Shown piece after piece: positions 7,401 through 13,196 of a stretch of 13,196 nucleotides of DNA. Positions within the stretch are counted from its first letter, which is position 1, and the number at the start of each line of letters is the position of its first letter. The notes under the pieces were generated by a model. It did not search any database. It saw only the letters and a program-made list of their open reading frames with translations, and had not been told where the DNA came from. The stretch is taken from contig CAIPFS010000613.1 of NCBI GenBank assembly GCA_903864375.1, forward strand, positions 1-13,196, read 5' to 3'. The stretch comes from an uncultured Verrucomicrobiota bacterium. GTDB taxonomy: Bacteria; Verrucomicrobiota; Verrucomicrobiia; Limisphaerales; UBA9464. The translations under genes and the position numbers were made by a program.

Positions 7401-8001
7401 CCTGCCGGTTTCGCCGGACGGGCAGCCCATGGCGGTGGTGGAAGTCCGCAGCGGGCAGCAACGGGCGTTTGTTCGGTCTCCCTCGCCATTATGGGTGGAG
7501 CTCTGGAAGCCGGTGGTTTTTCCGGATGCGTTGCGTCACGCGTTGATGACCGTCTGGGCGGCACTTCGCTTTCCGGCCAGCCCTCCCCAGCGCCGACCGG
7601 TGGTGGCAAGACCGCGAATTCTGGTGATCGAGGATGACCGGGTGAATGCCATGCTCGCCGCCTACCTTCTCAACCGGATGTCGTGCGACGTTGAGATTGC
7701 CTCGTCCGGCGAAGAGGCCCTGAACTGTTGTGATGACGGGCTTTTTGACCTTGTTTTGGTGGTCGGAGCCTCCCAGGGAGTGGATGGAATCCATATCGTT
7801 TCGGCCATCCGGGCAAAGGATAGGCGCTATCGGGAGGTGCCGATGATTGCCATGGTTCACTCCAATCGACCGGAAGAGGAGCGCGTGCTCCGCGCCTCCG
7901 GGATCATCGGAGTCATCATCAAGCCTCTGCGGGCGGATGAGGTGCAATCGGTGATTTCCCATTGGATTGACCTTCCGCAACTCCGGCCTGGAGTGTCCTG
8001 A
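4420..8001 (+). CDS. Membrane hybrid histidine kinase: OB-fold-like sensor, PAS, HisKA, HATPase and two degenerate receivers
   Basis: Numbered from the ATG at 4420 (1,193 residues). A signal/first membrane helix lies at ~34-51 with LPAAE after it. A ~430-residue periplasmic region holds repeated OB-fold-like units (VEGVVTF at 83-89; IRGVVTYG from ~290 followed by SLFVQDSGGGIEV and GDEVEAIGF). A second membrane helix (~491-509) ends in the basic stop KLRLRRRELE. A coiled linker and PAS domain (~535-665) follow. HisKA has EFLAVMSHEIRTPLNGVIGF with phospho-acceptor His688. HATPase has the N box (Asn801, Asn805), G1 DTGSGM (833-838) and G2 GGTGLGLAI (862-870). Two receivers follow. REC1 (~920-1045) keeps a candidate Asp975 and Lys1030 but has SG where the acidic pair should be. 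REC2 (~1065-1180) keeps Glu1071, Asp1072 and Lys1168 but has Val1115 where the phospho-accepting Asp belongs. The kinase core looks active; phosphotransfer through the attached receivers does not. The frame is also open from a TTG at 4375, and the ATG at 4525 has a good GGAGGT upstream but would leave a signal peptide without basic residues. Confidence 0.9.
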   Translation: MEISRLSRVPTGGAPSGASRGRSSQVVLRSWRWVRMVLGVGWILLLGTGSLPAAEISKPHLLSLRDVRALAPAQLSNAPSCEVEGVVTFADTASGSGFIDDGTDAIYFEMENPPKFSARDQVRIRGKFTNGLFAPIARVNQLDVLYPTNFPDPVHLNFNQLLQGQGDARWVEIEAQVMAVLPEKSDASLTLRHAGVEFQAFIPTNALDTNIIVVGADLKMMGVMGSLFDKNGRFLSIHLQIPNLECIQRMDERDRELRSLPLTPIHSILKYQPTPPSVDLSEESPLPIRIRGVVTYGPIEGSLFVQDSGGGIEVISPRNPFFSWIDQALPRFSFPGIHPGDEVEAIGFPVPEAPAVRLLSGSVRRVGNGQAPPSQPITDLPGNAWPSGVVVDLEATFVDNFDQVDFGIGVLKSKKGIQLEARNPLGSPRRNWWQPFRNRSIVHVSGVIQSHALGPGTVVEHTIWLRNPSDIVLVKSGPWPTATQARRAARFGGVGVIVALAWGGILTFKLRLRRRELEAEYRSRMEIASKLSYQVESQQAILEALTSAVMRMHRSGKVLSYNSATLSVLRLEDAELQNLNWRETVHAMVDSEENPVSYDEFPLSRTFSTGESCIGKVFGVNRSNGKRQWLLISTAPVVRDTKGAVEVAIVAISDATDQQQGRLDLIHAREVAEAANQAKTEFLAVMSHEIRTPLNGVIGFTDLLLQVPLEEDARRFAGTIKESGEALLSVVNEVLDFTKIEAGHLELEHEVFPLIQTVEEAVTGLSARAEAKKLELVVDIHPSVGPEWVGDRGRFRQILTNLVGNAVKFTKQGTIELVVDPLEDGGLRFEVRDTGSGMSVPEVELVFLKFSQVRRSALPSEGGTGLGLAIVKQLVELMKGTVGCQSELDKGSTFWFTLPPLSPTSVNLVTQPQLLDMGGARLLLMSGSEPVRRALTRRLSAWGFQVDCASNGLEAADRLKATSPSRPGYELLIWDGDSSRDDALPVVDHHGFPVLPVSPDGQPMAVVEVRSGQQRAFVRSPSPLWVELWKPVVFPDALRHALMTVWAALRFPASPPQRRPVVARPRILVIEDDRVNAMLAAYLLNRMSCDVEIASSGEEALNCCDDGLFDLVLVVGASQGVDGIHIVSAIRAKDRRYREVPMIAMVHSNRPEEERVLRASGIIGVIIKPLRADEVQSVISHWIDLPQLRPGVS

Positions 8002-8014
8002 CCCTCCACTCCAG
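7988..8014. other. Hairpin spanning the kinase stop codon
   Basis: CTGGAGTG (7988-7995) and CACTCCAG (8007-8014) form a perfect 8-bp stem with an 11-nt loop that contains the kinase stop codon. No T-run follows, so it is not a classical intrinsic terminator. It may dampen read-through into ftsK or stabilise the mRNA end, or be chance. Confidence 0.3.
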
Positions 8015-8071
8015 ACGGATACCGGTCGCAATCGACTTGCGTTCGACCGCCGCTGAATCAGTAATCCCCTT

Positions 8072-10744
8072 GTGCCACGCGTGCGTCCAGTTGCTCCAGA
8101 AGAAGCCCCCCGTCCCGCCCGATCCGGGGAATTGACGGGAGTGGCGTTACTCCTGCTGGCCGTTGTCTTTCTGCTGGCCCTGGTCTCGTTCAACCAGAAT
8201 GACCTCCCGTCCCGGGCATTGCCGGTCAATGATCCACCGCACAATCTCCTGGGCCGGATTGGCGCCTTTATTGCCGATCAGCTGTTGTTCGCCTTTGGTG
8301 CGGCCTCCTTCCTGTTGCCTGTTCTGGCCGGGGCCTTCGGTGCGGCGTCGTTCATTCCAGAGCTGGGATATCTGCGGCGGGGATGGCGGGCGCCCCTGGC
8401 ATCGGTCGGCCTTTTTGTCGCCGCCATGGGGACCCTGGACCTGTTGAGTCATGTGCTCCCTTCTCTGGCCACACACGGCAATACTCTCGGAGCCGGGGGG
8501 CTTCTCGGGGCGGAATTGAATGCCCGCGTCGCCGTCTTCTTCCTCAACCGGGTGGGAGCAGGCATCATCTACGGGGGCTTGTATCTCGTGAGTCTCGTGA
8601 CGCTGACGCGGTTTGATTTCCCAGGCTGGCTTCGATCCATCGTTTCCCCGCCTCCCAAAAACGAGGAGGAACGACTGCTGGCAGAGCAAAAAGCGCTGAA
8701 GAAGAAGGCCCGCGAGCTGGCAAGGCAGTCGCAAGAGGTGATGGCCAAGGGCGTGACCGCGCCCGCCAAGGGGTCTGCCGCACGTCCTTCCGGTCCGGTC
8801 AATGGCAGGGAAAAGGAGCCGGGCTTGGATCCGGCCGGGATCGGTCCGGACTTGAAGCCTGTTCCGGAACCTCGATTTCAGGACAATAGCGTTCCGACCT
8901 CGCGGTCCCATCTGGATCAGCCCGTCGATGCCATGCGGATTTCCGCCAGCGAAATCGCCTCGACCCCGCTTCCTCCGGGATCCAAGGCCCCTGCGGGGCC
9001 CGGTACGGGGCAACGCGTGGATGTTGACCTCCCTTCCGATGAGGGGATGGCGGGCGATGATCTTCCGGATCCGGCGTTGCCGGCGCCCCGCGGGCGGATG
9101 CTCCCCCGCCGCAACAAACCGATCTCGGTGGCCACGACGCCGATGATCAACAACTACCAGCTCCCCTCTCTCGATCTGCTGAATCAACCGGATTTGTCCG
9201 TCAAACCAACGGAGTCCAAGGAGGAGTATCTGGCCAATTCACGCCTCATGGTTCAGACCCTCGCCCAGTTCGGTATTGAGGTCGCCTCGGGGGATATCAC
9301 CCGGGGCCCTACCATTACGCGCTACGAGTTGCATCCCGCTCCGGGTGTCAAACTGGAAAAAATTGCCGCCCTGACCAATAATATCACTGCCGCGCTGAAG
9401 GCAGAGCGGATCAACGTGCTGGCGCCCATTCCTGGGAAGTCCTCGGTCGGGATTGAGGTGCCCAACACCGTCAAGACCAAGGTGATCATGCGCGATCTGT
9501 TTGAGTCACCAGAATGGTCCTCCACCCGGATGCGCATCCCCCTCGCGCTCGGAAAGGATGTTTATGGACACCCCATTTTTGCTGACCTCGGGGACATGCC
9601 GCATCTGTTGATTGCCGGCAGCACCGGTTCGGGCAAATCGGTTTGCATCAACACCATCATCGCCTCCCTGTTGTACCGCTTTGGCCCGGATCAATTGCGA
9701 TTTGTCATGATCGATCCCAAGGTGGTCGAGCTCCAGCAGTATAACAGCCTGCCGCACCTCGTGGTCCCGGTGGTCACGGATCCCAAGAAGGTCGTGCTCG
9801 CCCTGCGATGGGTGGTCAACGAAATGGAAAAGCGATACCAGATCTTCGCCAAGGTCGGGGTTCGAAACATCAAGTCGTTTAATGAACGACCCAAGGACAA
9901 GCCCCTCGTCTCCCGCGACCCGGAATTGCCTCTGACCGCCCGCAAGGAAAAGGTTGAGCCGGGTGCCGATGGTTTTGCGGTGGAAGTGGATGAGCAGATC
10001 GTGGTTCCCAGGGATGACGATATCGTCATCCCCGAAAAGCTCAGCTACATCGTCGTGATCATCGACGAGCTCGCGGACCTCATGCTCGTGGCGCCGGCGG
10101 ATGTCGAGATGGCCATCGCACGGATTACCCAAATGGCACGGGCGGCCGGAATTCATTGCATCGTCGCCACCCAGCGACCCTCGGTCGATGTGATCACCGG
10201 CGTGATCAAGGCCAACATCCCGGCCCGGATTGCCTTTCAGGTGGCCCAAAAAGTCGACTCACGGACCATTCTGGATCAGATGGGTGCCGACAAATTGTTG
10301 GGAAAGGGAGACATGCTCTACCTGCCCCCTGGCAGTGGAAAACTCACCCGGGCACAGGGGGCCCTGATCACCGACCAGGAAATCGAACGGGTGGTGGAGT
10401 TCATCGCACGCCAGGGCAAACCCAGTTACGAAGTGGAAATCCACCGGGCCTTGCAGAAAAGTCAGGGCAGCGCCAATTCCTTTTCGCTCGAACCGGAAAG
10501 TGCCGGCGACGATGCCGACGAAGATATCATCAACAAATGCATCGACGTCATTCGCAGCGAAAAGAAGGCCAGCGTCTCACTCCTGCAACGGCGCCTCAAG
10601 CTGGGCTACGGACGCGCTTCCCGCATGATGGACGTCCTTGAGGAGCGCGGAATCGTCGGGCCCAGCAAGGGAGCCGAGCCCCGCGACATCCTCCTGGATT
10701 TGGATGGGGAAGGCTATGACGGTAGTGGCCAGCAGATGGTTTGA
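8072..10744 (+). CDS. ftsK: DNA translocase FtsK/SpoIIIE
   Basis: An 890-residue septal DNA pump that clears chromosome ends from the division septum and, in most bacteria, triggers XerCD dimer resolution at dif. The N-terminus has about four membrane segments (~21-40, 63-94, 105-125, 151-178). A charged, proline-rich linker (~190-370) follows. The motor begins near 380 with the LMVQTLAQFGIEV block. Walker A is GSTGSGKS (516-523) and Walker B is YIVVIIDELADL (659-670). Strongly conserved IVATQRPSVDVITGVIKANIP and SRTILDQMGADKLLGKGDMLY follow. The C-terminal winged-helix gamma domain (~818-880) contains LLQRRLKLGYGRASRMMDVLEERGIVGP, the part that reads KOPS sequences. Between NIKSFNER (599-606) and Walker B lies a ~50-residue acidic stretch, longer than I recall for the E. 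coli protein. The start is a GTG at 8072 (a second GTG sits three codons later); no Shine-Dalgarno site is visible. It lies 70 bp after the kinase gene, and gnd follows 81 bp downstream in the same direction. Confidence 0.96.
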   Translation: MPRVRPVAPEEAPRPARSGELTGVALLLLAVVFLLALVSFNQNDLPSRALPVNDPPHNLLGRIGAFIADQLLFAFGAASFLLPVLAGAFGAASFIPELGYLRRGWRAPLASVGLFVAAMGTLDLLSHVLPSLATHGNTLGAGGLLGAELNARVAVFFLNRVGAGIIYGGLYLVSLVTLTRFDFPGWLRSIVSPPPKNEEERLLAEQKALKKKARELARQSQEVMAKGVTAPAKGSAARPSGPVNGREKEPGLDPAGIGPDLKPVPEPRFQDNSVPTSRSHLDQPVDAMRISASEIASTPLPPGSKAPAGPGTGQRVDVDLPSDEGMAGDDLPDPALPAPRGRMLPRRNKPISVATTPMINNYQLPSLDLLNQPDLSVKPTESKEEYLANSRLMVQTLAQFGIEVASGDITRGPTITRYELHPAPGVKLEKIAALTNNITAALKAERINVLAPIPGKSSVGIEVPNTVKTKVIMRDLFESPEWSSTRMRIPLALGKDVYGHPIFADLGDMPHLLIAGSTGSGKSVCINTIIASLLYRFGPDQLRFVMIDPKVVELQQYNSLPHLVVPVVTDPKKVVLALRWVVNEMEKRYQIFAKVGVRNIKSFNERPKDKPLVSRDPELPLTARKEKVEPGADGFAVEVDEQIVVPRDDDIVIPEKLSYIVVIIDELADLMLVAPADVEMAIARITQMARAAGIHCIVATQRPSVDVITGVIKANIPARIAFQVAQKVDSRTILDQMGADKLLGKGDMLYLPPGSGKLTRAQGALITDQEIERVVEFIARQGKPSYEVEIHRALQKSQGSANSFSLEPESAGDDADEDIINKCIDVIRSEKKASVSLLQRRLKLGYGRASRMMDVLEERGIVGPSKGAEPRDILLDLDGEGYDGSGQQMV

Positions 10745-10825
10745 TGCCGGGAAAATCCGGCTCGCCACGGAATGCACCGGGCGGCTATCCTTTAACCCTA
10801 GTTGATATCGACCCAAGCGACTTTT

Positions 10826-12283
10826 ATGAGCACTGGAACGGCGGATATTGCCCTGATCGGGCTGGCGGTGATGGGCCAGAACCTGATCCTCAACATGAAC
10901 GACCACGGCTTTACCGTGGTGGCCTACAACCGGACGACCAGCAAGGTCGACGAATTCCTGGCCCATGAAGCCAAGGGAACCCATGTCTTGGGTGCCCATT
11001 CCCTCGCGGAAATGGTCGGCTTACTTAAGCGCCCGCGCCGGGTCATGATGCTGGTCAAGGCGGGACAGGCGGTTGATGACTTCATCGAACAATTGATTCC
11101 ATTGCTCGAGCCCGGCGACATCATCATCGACGGGGGTAATTCCCTGTTCACCGACACCAACCGGCGGACCCAGTACGTTGAAAGCAAAGGGCTGCTGTAT
11201 GTCGGTTCTGGAGTGTCCGGAGGCGAGGAAGGTGCGCGTCACGGTCCGTCGCTCATGCCCGGTGGCAGTCCCGCCGCCTGGCCTTTTATCCAGCCCATTT
11301 TTCAAAGCATCGCCGCCAAAGTTGAAGATGGTTCACCCTGCTGCGACTGGGTGGGCGAGGGTGGGGCCGGACACTATGTCAAGATGGTGCATAACGGCAT
11401 TGAGTACGGCGATATGCAACTCATCTGCGAAGCCTACGCCCTGATGCAGTCGGGATTGGGGCTGACCGCCTCCGAAATGAGTCAGGTTTTCCATGACTGG
11501 AATGCCGGGGAGCTGGACAGCTTCCTGATCGAAATCACCGCCAATATCCTGGCGTTCAAGGACACCGACGGATCCTCCCTGGTTGACCATATCCTCGATA
11601 CCGCCGGCCAGAAGGGAACCGGCAAATGGACCGTGATCGATTCTGCGCAACTCGCACAGCCCGTCACCCTGATCGCCGAGGCCGTCTATGCCCGTTGCGT
11701 GAGCGCCATGAAGGATGAACGGGTGGTGGCTTCCAAGGTCCTTTCGGGACCGGACGCCCGCATCCCCACTGACCGGGCTGCCTTCATCGAGGACGTGCGT
11801 TCGGCGCTGTTTGCTTCCAAGCTGATCAGCTACGCCCAGGGCTACATGCTCCTGCGTGCCGCCGCCCAGGAGTATGGATGGACCCTGAACTACGGCGGCA
11901 TCGCCTTGATGTGGCGCGGTGGCTGCATCATCCGGTCGCGCTTCCTTGCGAAAATCAAGGAGGCCTACGATAAGAATCCCGACCTGACGAACCTGCTGCT
12001 CGACGAATATTTCACCGCTGCCATGGAGCGCTGCCAGGCGGGCTGGCGTCGGGTGGTCTCACAGGCCGTCCTTCACGGCATCTCCGTCCCGGCCATCAGC
12101 ACCGCGCTTGCCTTCTACGACAGCTACCGCAGCGCCCGACTCCCGGCCAACCTGCTGCAGGCCCAACGCGATTACTTTGGTGCGCATACCTATGAGCGCA
12201 TCGACCAACCCCGCGGCAAGTTCTTCCATACCAACTGGACCGGATCGGGTGGCCGGGTCAGTTCCAGCACCTACACCGCTTGA
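10826..12283 (+). CDS. gnd: 6-phosphogluconate dehydrogenase, decarboxylating
   Basis: A 485-residue cytoplasmic enzyme of the oxidative pentose phosphate pathway: 6-phosphogluconate + NADP+ gives ribulose 5-phosphate + CO2 + NADPH. The N-terminal dinucleotide fold has GLAVMG (12-17), followed by NRT (35-37), which reads the NADP phosphate. The family signature GSGVSGGEEGARHGPSLMPGG is complete. KMVHNGIEYGDMQ supplies catalytic Lys186 and Glu193 (equivalent to Lys183 and Glu190 in classical numbering). The C-terminal tail LLQAQRDYFGAHTYER and FFHTNWTG, which reaches into the partner subunit's active site, is present. Length and motifs fit the long, ~470-485-residue Gnd type. I chose ATG 10826 over the in-frame TTG at 10802 because known Gnd proteins begin just before ADIALIGLAVMG. 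No ribosome binding site is obvious. It is convergent with the PhnZ-like gene, 27 bp between the stops. Confidence 0.97.
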   Translation: MSTGTADIALIGLAVMGQNLILNMNDHGFTVVAYNRTTSKVDEFLAHEAKGTHVLGAHSLAEMVGLLKRPRRVMMLVKAGQAVDDFIEQLIPLLEPGDIIIDGGNSLFTDTNRRTQYVESKGLLYVGSGVSGGEEGARHGPSLMPGGSPAAWPFIQPIFQSIAAKVEDGSPCCDWVGEGGAGHYVKMVHNGIEYGDMQLICEAYALMQSGLGLTASEMSQVFHDWNAGELDSFLIEITANILAFKDTDGSSLVDHILDTAGQKGTGKWTVIDSAQLAQPVTLIAEAVYARCVSAMKDERVVASKVLSGPDARIPTDRAAFIEDVRSALFASKLISYAQGYMLLRAAAQEYGWTLNYGGIALMWRGGCIIRSRFLAKIKEAYDKNPDLTNLLLDEYFTAAMERCQAGWRRVVSQAVLHGISVPAISTALAFYDSYRSARLPANLLQAQRDYFGAHTYERIDQPRGKFFHTNWTGSGGRVSSSTYTA

Positions 12284-12310
12284 AGCGCTAGCTGTTGAGC
12301 CGGACGGGGC

Positions 12311-12892
12311 TCAGGAGGCCTTGACGAGGGCCTCCAGAATGGGACGAAAATCCTCGAGGGTGGGTGTGACCATCCCGGGGATTTTTCCCTGATCGTCGTA
12401 GCGCCGCACCCGCACGGCAGCCAAATAGTGGGGCCCTTTTTCAAATTGAGCCGCCTCGGCGTCGTTCATCGGGCCGCCCTGTAGGGCCAGGCTCTTCCGC
12501 GAGGCCTCCGAAAGTCCGTCAAAGTAGCCCTTTTCCTTCCAACAGAGGTACCTTTTGGAGTCGGCGTGCAGCCGAATCGGGGCGGTTACGGCTGCGCCGA
12601 ACCATCCGCCAAGTCGGTTTGCTCCGATATGTTCGTGGCGGGCATCGACCCCTTGGTCAGCAATCTGCTCCCCCAGGTCATGGAGCAGGTGACCGTAGTC
12701 ATGCAGCAAACTCGCCGCCACCACCTCCGCCGCTTCGCCCTCATTCTGCGCGAACGTGGCGCTCTGGAGAGCGTGCTCCAGTTCGGTGACATTCTCCCCG
12801 TAGCTCCGGTGCCCTTTGTCCTTAAAGACGGCAAAGATTTCGTCGATGACCTGTGTGGCATTCATTTCCAGGACCGACCCTGCCACATCCAT
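12311..12892 (-). CDS. PhnZ-like HD-domain mixed-valent diiron oxygenase (phosphonate-degradation HD family)
   Basis: A 193-residue HD-domain protein that closely follows the phosphonate-degradation HD family, typified by PhnZ, which cleaves 2-amino-1-hydroxyethylphosphonate to glycine and phosphate with a mixed-valent diiron centre. The iron ligands expected from PhnZ are all in place: His40 (ELEHAL), His64-Asp65 (LLHDYGH), His86 (RHEHIGA), His109 (RLHADSKRYL) and Asp166 (RRYDDQGK). The lid pair Tyr31/Glu33 (YGENVTELEH) and the substrate-binding features His68, Lys113, LSEASRK (127-133) and QGGPM (138-142) are also present. It should be cytoplasmic. No phnY, phnW, transporter or regulator of phosphonate use is next to it inside the window, so the substrate is open; the trimethylated TmpB-type reaction is an alternative. 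Start choice: the ATG at 12892 lies only one base after GGGAGG. A GTG at 12886 has ideal 7-nt spacing from it, and the ATG at 12865 begins the usual family sequence. Confidence 0.88.
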   Translation of the reverse strand: MDVAGSVLEMNATQVIDEIFAVFKDKGHRSYGENVTELEHALQSATFAQNEGEAAEVVAASLLHDYGHLLHDLGEQIADQGVDARHEHIGANRLGGWFGAAVTAPIRLHADSKRYLCWKEKGYFDGLSEASRKSLALQGGPMNDAEAAQFEKGPHYLAAVRVRRYDDQGKIPGMVTPTLEDFRPILEALVKAS

Positions 12893-12935
12893 GCCTCCCG
12901 GTCACGTTTCGGATTCGAAGTAAGCGGGAGAGCCA

Positions 12936-12966
12936 ACAGATGACCTGTCCCTCTGTCTGGTTTCAA
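12936..12966 (-). repeat. Dispersed intergenic repeat, copy 2
   Basis: On the minus strand: TTGAAACC, a 2-nt spacer, ACAGAGGGACAGGTCAT, then CTGT. It matches the copy at 2965-2998 except for one substitution and a three-base-shorter spacer. Its TTGAAACC end overlaps the last bases of the terminator T-run (12965-12966). It starts 44 bp upstream of the PhnZ-like start. Confidence 0.65.
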
Positions 12967-13000
12967 AAAAAACCGGTCGACCCCACCCAGGGTCGACCGG
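12965..13000 (-). terminator. Intrinsic (Rho-independent) terminator for a leftward transcript
   Basis: A perfect 11-bp GC-rich stem, CCGGTCGACCC (12973-12983) with GGGTCGACCGG (12990-13000), closes a 6-nt loop. On the minus strand it is followed at once by eight T residues (12972 to 12965). This is a complete intrinsic terminator for transcription running from right to left. No T-run follows on the plus strand. No recognisable minus-strand gene lies between it and the window edge. Confidence 0.85.
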
Positions 13001-13132
13001 CCAACCATGAAACAACCAACTCTCTTGACTCACTGCAAACTTTTGAGCGAATGCCTTAGCTTTCATTCAACCCGCTCTTTGGTAATCATTTTACGTGCCA
13101 TTTATCTATAGCGTTTTCATTCAATGAGTTAC

Positions 13133-13196
13133 ATGGAATCCCACTCCACAGTGCATGAAATTGCAATCGTCATGCACGATCTTTCTCGCTGGGTAA
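13133..13196 (+). CDS. Possible start of a plus-strand gene running off the window
   Basis: An ATG at 13133 opens a frame of 21 codons (MESHSTVHEIAIVMHDLSRW and on) with no stop before the edge. The stretch EIAIVMHDLSRW resembles the first beta strand of a LacI/periplasmic-binding-protein-like sensor, as in XylR-type AraC regulators of Verrucomicrobia, but 21 residues are too few to decide. The intergenic-like sequence before it and its divergent placement to the PhnZ-like gene would suit a regulator. The ribosome binding site is weak. An 8-bp inverted repeat (13151-13177) lies inside these codons. Confidence 0.35.
   Translation, partial: MESHSTVHEIAIVMHDLSRWV

Larger units (their letters stand above)
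12893..13132. other. Divergent, lower-GC intergenic region at right end
   Basis: About 240 bp between the minus-strand PhnZ-like gene and a possible plus-strand start at 13133. From ~13003 rightwards it is visibly richer in A and T than the coding sequence. It contains repeat copy 2, a left-pointing intrinsic terminator, a bulged hairpin (GAGCG 13045-13049 with CGCTC 13073-13077, plus AATG/CATT inside) and a direct repeat TTTCATTCAA at 13061-13070 and 13115-13124. A TTGACT at 13025-13030 lacks a good -10 at normal spacing. On the minus strand TATAGA occurs near 13104-13109, also without a clear -35. I cannot assign promoters firmly. Confidence 0.45.

Noticed and set aside
8147..9187. 346-codon minus-strand open frame opposite ftsK
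   Set aside because: Gly/Arg/Gln-rich translation without family features, fully covered by the FtsK membrane and linker region.
10746..10761. GCCGG-N6-CCGGC hairpin just after ftsK as a terminator
   Set aside because: Only a 5-bp stem and no T-run follows; too weak to call.
12284..12310. Bidirectional terminator between gnd and the PhnZ-like gene
   Set aside because: The 27-bp gap has only the small palindrome AGCGCT and no stem with T-runs on either side.
13007..13111. 34-codon plus-strand ORF starting MKQPTLLTHC
   Set aside because: Short, no ribosome binding site, no recognisable family; it sits on the terminator/small-RNA candidate region and is likely chance.
13082..13125. Minus-strand mini-ORF MARKMITKERVE followed by an overlapping ATGA start
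   Set aside because: Twelve codons only; the following frame would have to run through the terminator stem and the repeat, which is implausible for coding DNA.

Overview
The window looks like chromosomal DNA of a Verrucomicrobiota bacterium, probably a free-living environmental or metagenome-derived lineage. I infer this from four things: a DUF1800/DUF1501 secreted protein pair, a giant hybrid histidine kinase with an OB-fold-like periplasmic sensor, high GC with mostly weak or absent Shine-Dalgarno sites, and several TTG/GTG start candidates. No phage, CRISPR, tRNA or rRNA gene is visible.

Layout, left to right. Positions 1-217 (minus) hold the first ~24 codons of a Tat-exported DUF1501 protein, which run abruptly into an out-of-frame internal piece of an aldehyde dehydrogenase: a chimeric junction, either an assembly artefact or a rearrangement. 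Next comes a complete secreted DUF1800 protein with two duplicated Ig/IPT modules (226-2847, minus). Divergent from it is a PIG-L/LmbE-type zinc deacetylase (3049-3915, plus). That gene is convergent with a small free-standing CBM48 glycogen-binding-domain protein (3912-4226, minus), and the two share a CTAG stop overlap. A divergent ~190-bp spacer containing a foldable element leads to a 1,193-residue hybrid histidine kinase (to 8001, plus), whose two receiver domains are each damaged in a different way. Then follow the housekeeping genes ftsK (8072-10744) and gnd (10826-12283), both plus strand. A PhnZ-like HD-domain oxygenase (12311-12892, minus) is convergent with gnd.

The right end (12893-13196) is a lower-GC intergenic region. 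It carries a second copy of a ~30-bp dispersed repeat also found at 2965-2998, a textbook intrinsic terminator pointing left with no recognisable gene feeding it, and the first 21 codons of a possible plus-strand gene that runs off the window.

Functionally the genes are a mixture rather than one pathway: chromosome segregation (FtsK), oxidative pentose phosphate pathway (Gnd), possible organophosphonate catabolism (PhnZ-like), carbohydrate-related small proteins (PIG-L, CBM48), envelope signalling (hybrid kinase) and secreted proteins of unknown role (DUF1800/DUF1501). I see no coherent new multi-gene system. The points most worth a second look are the chimeric junction at ~150, the complementary receiver decay in the kinase, the dispersed repeat, and the orphan terminator with its possible small RNA.
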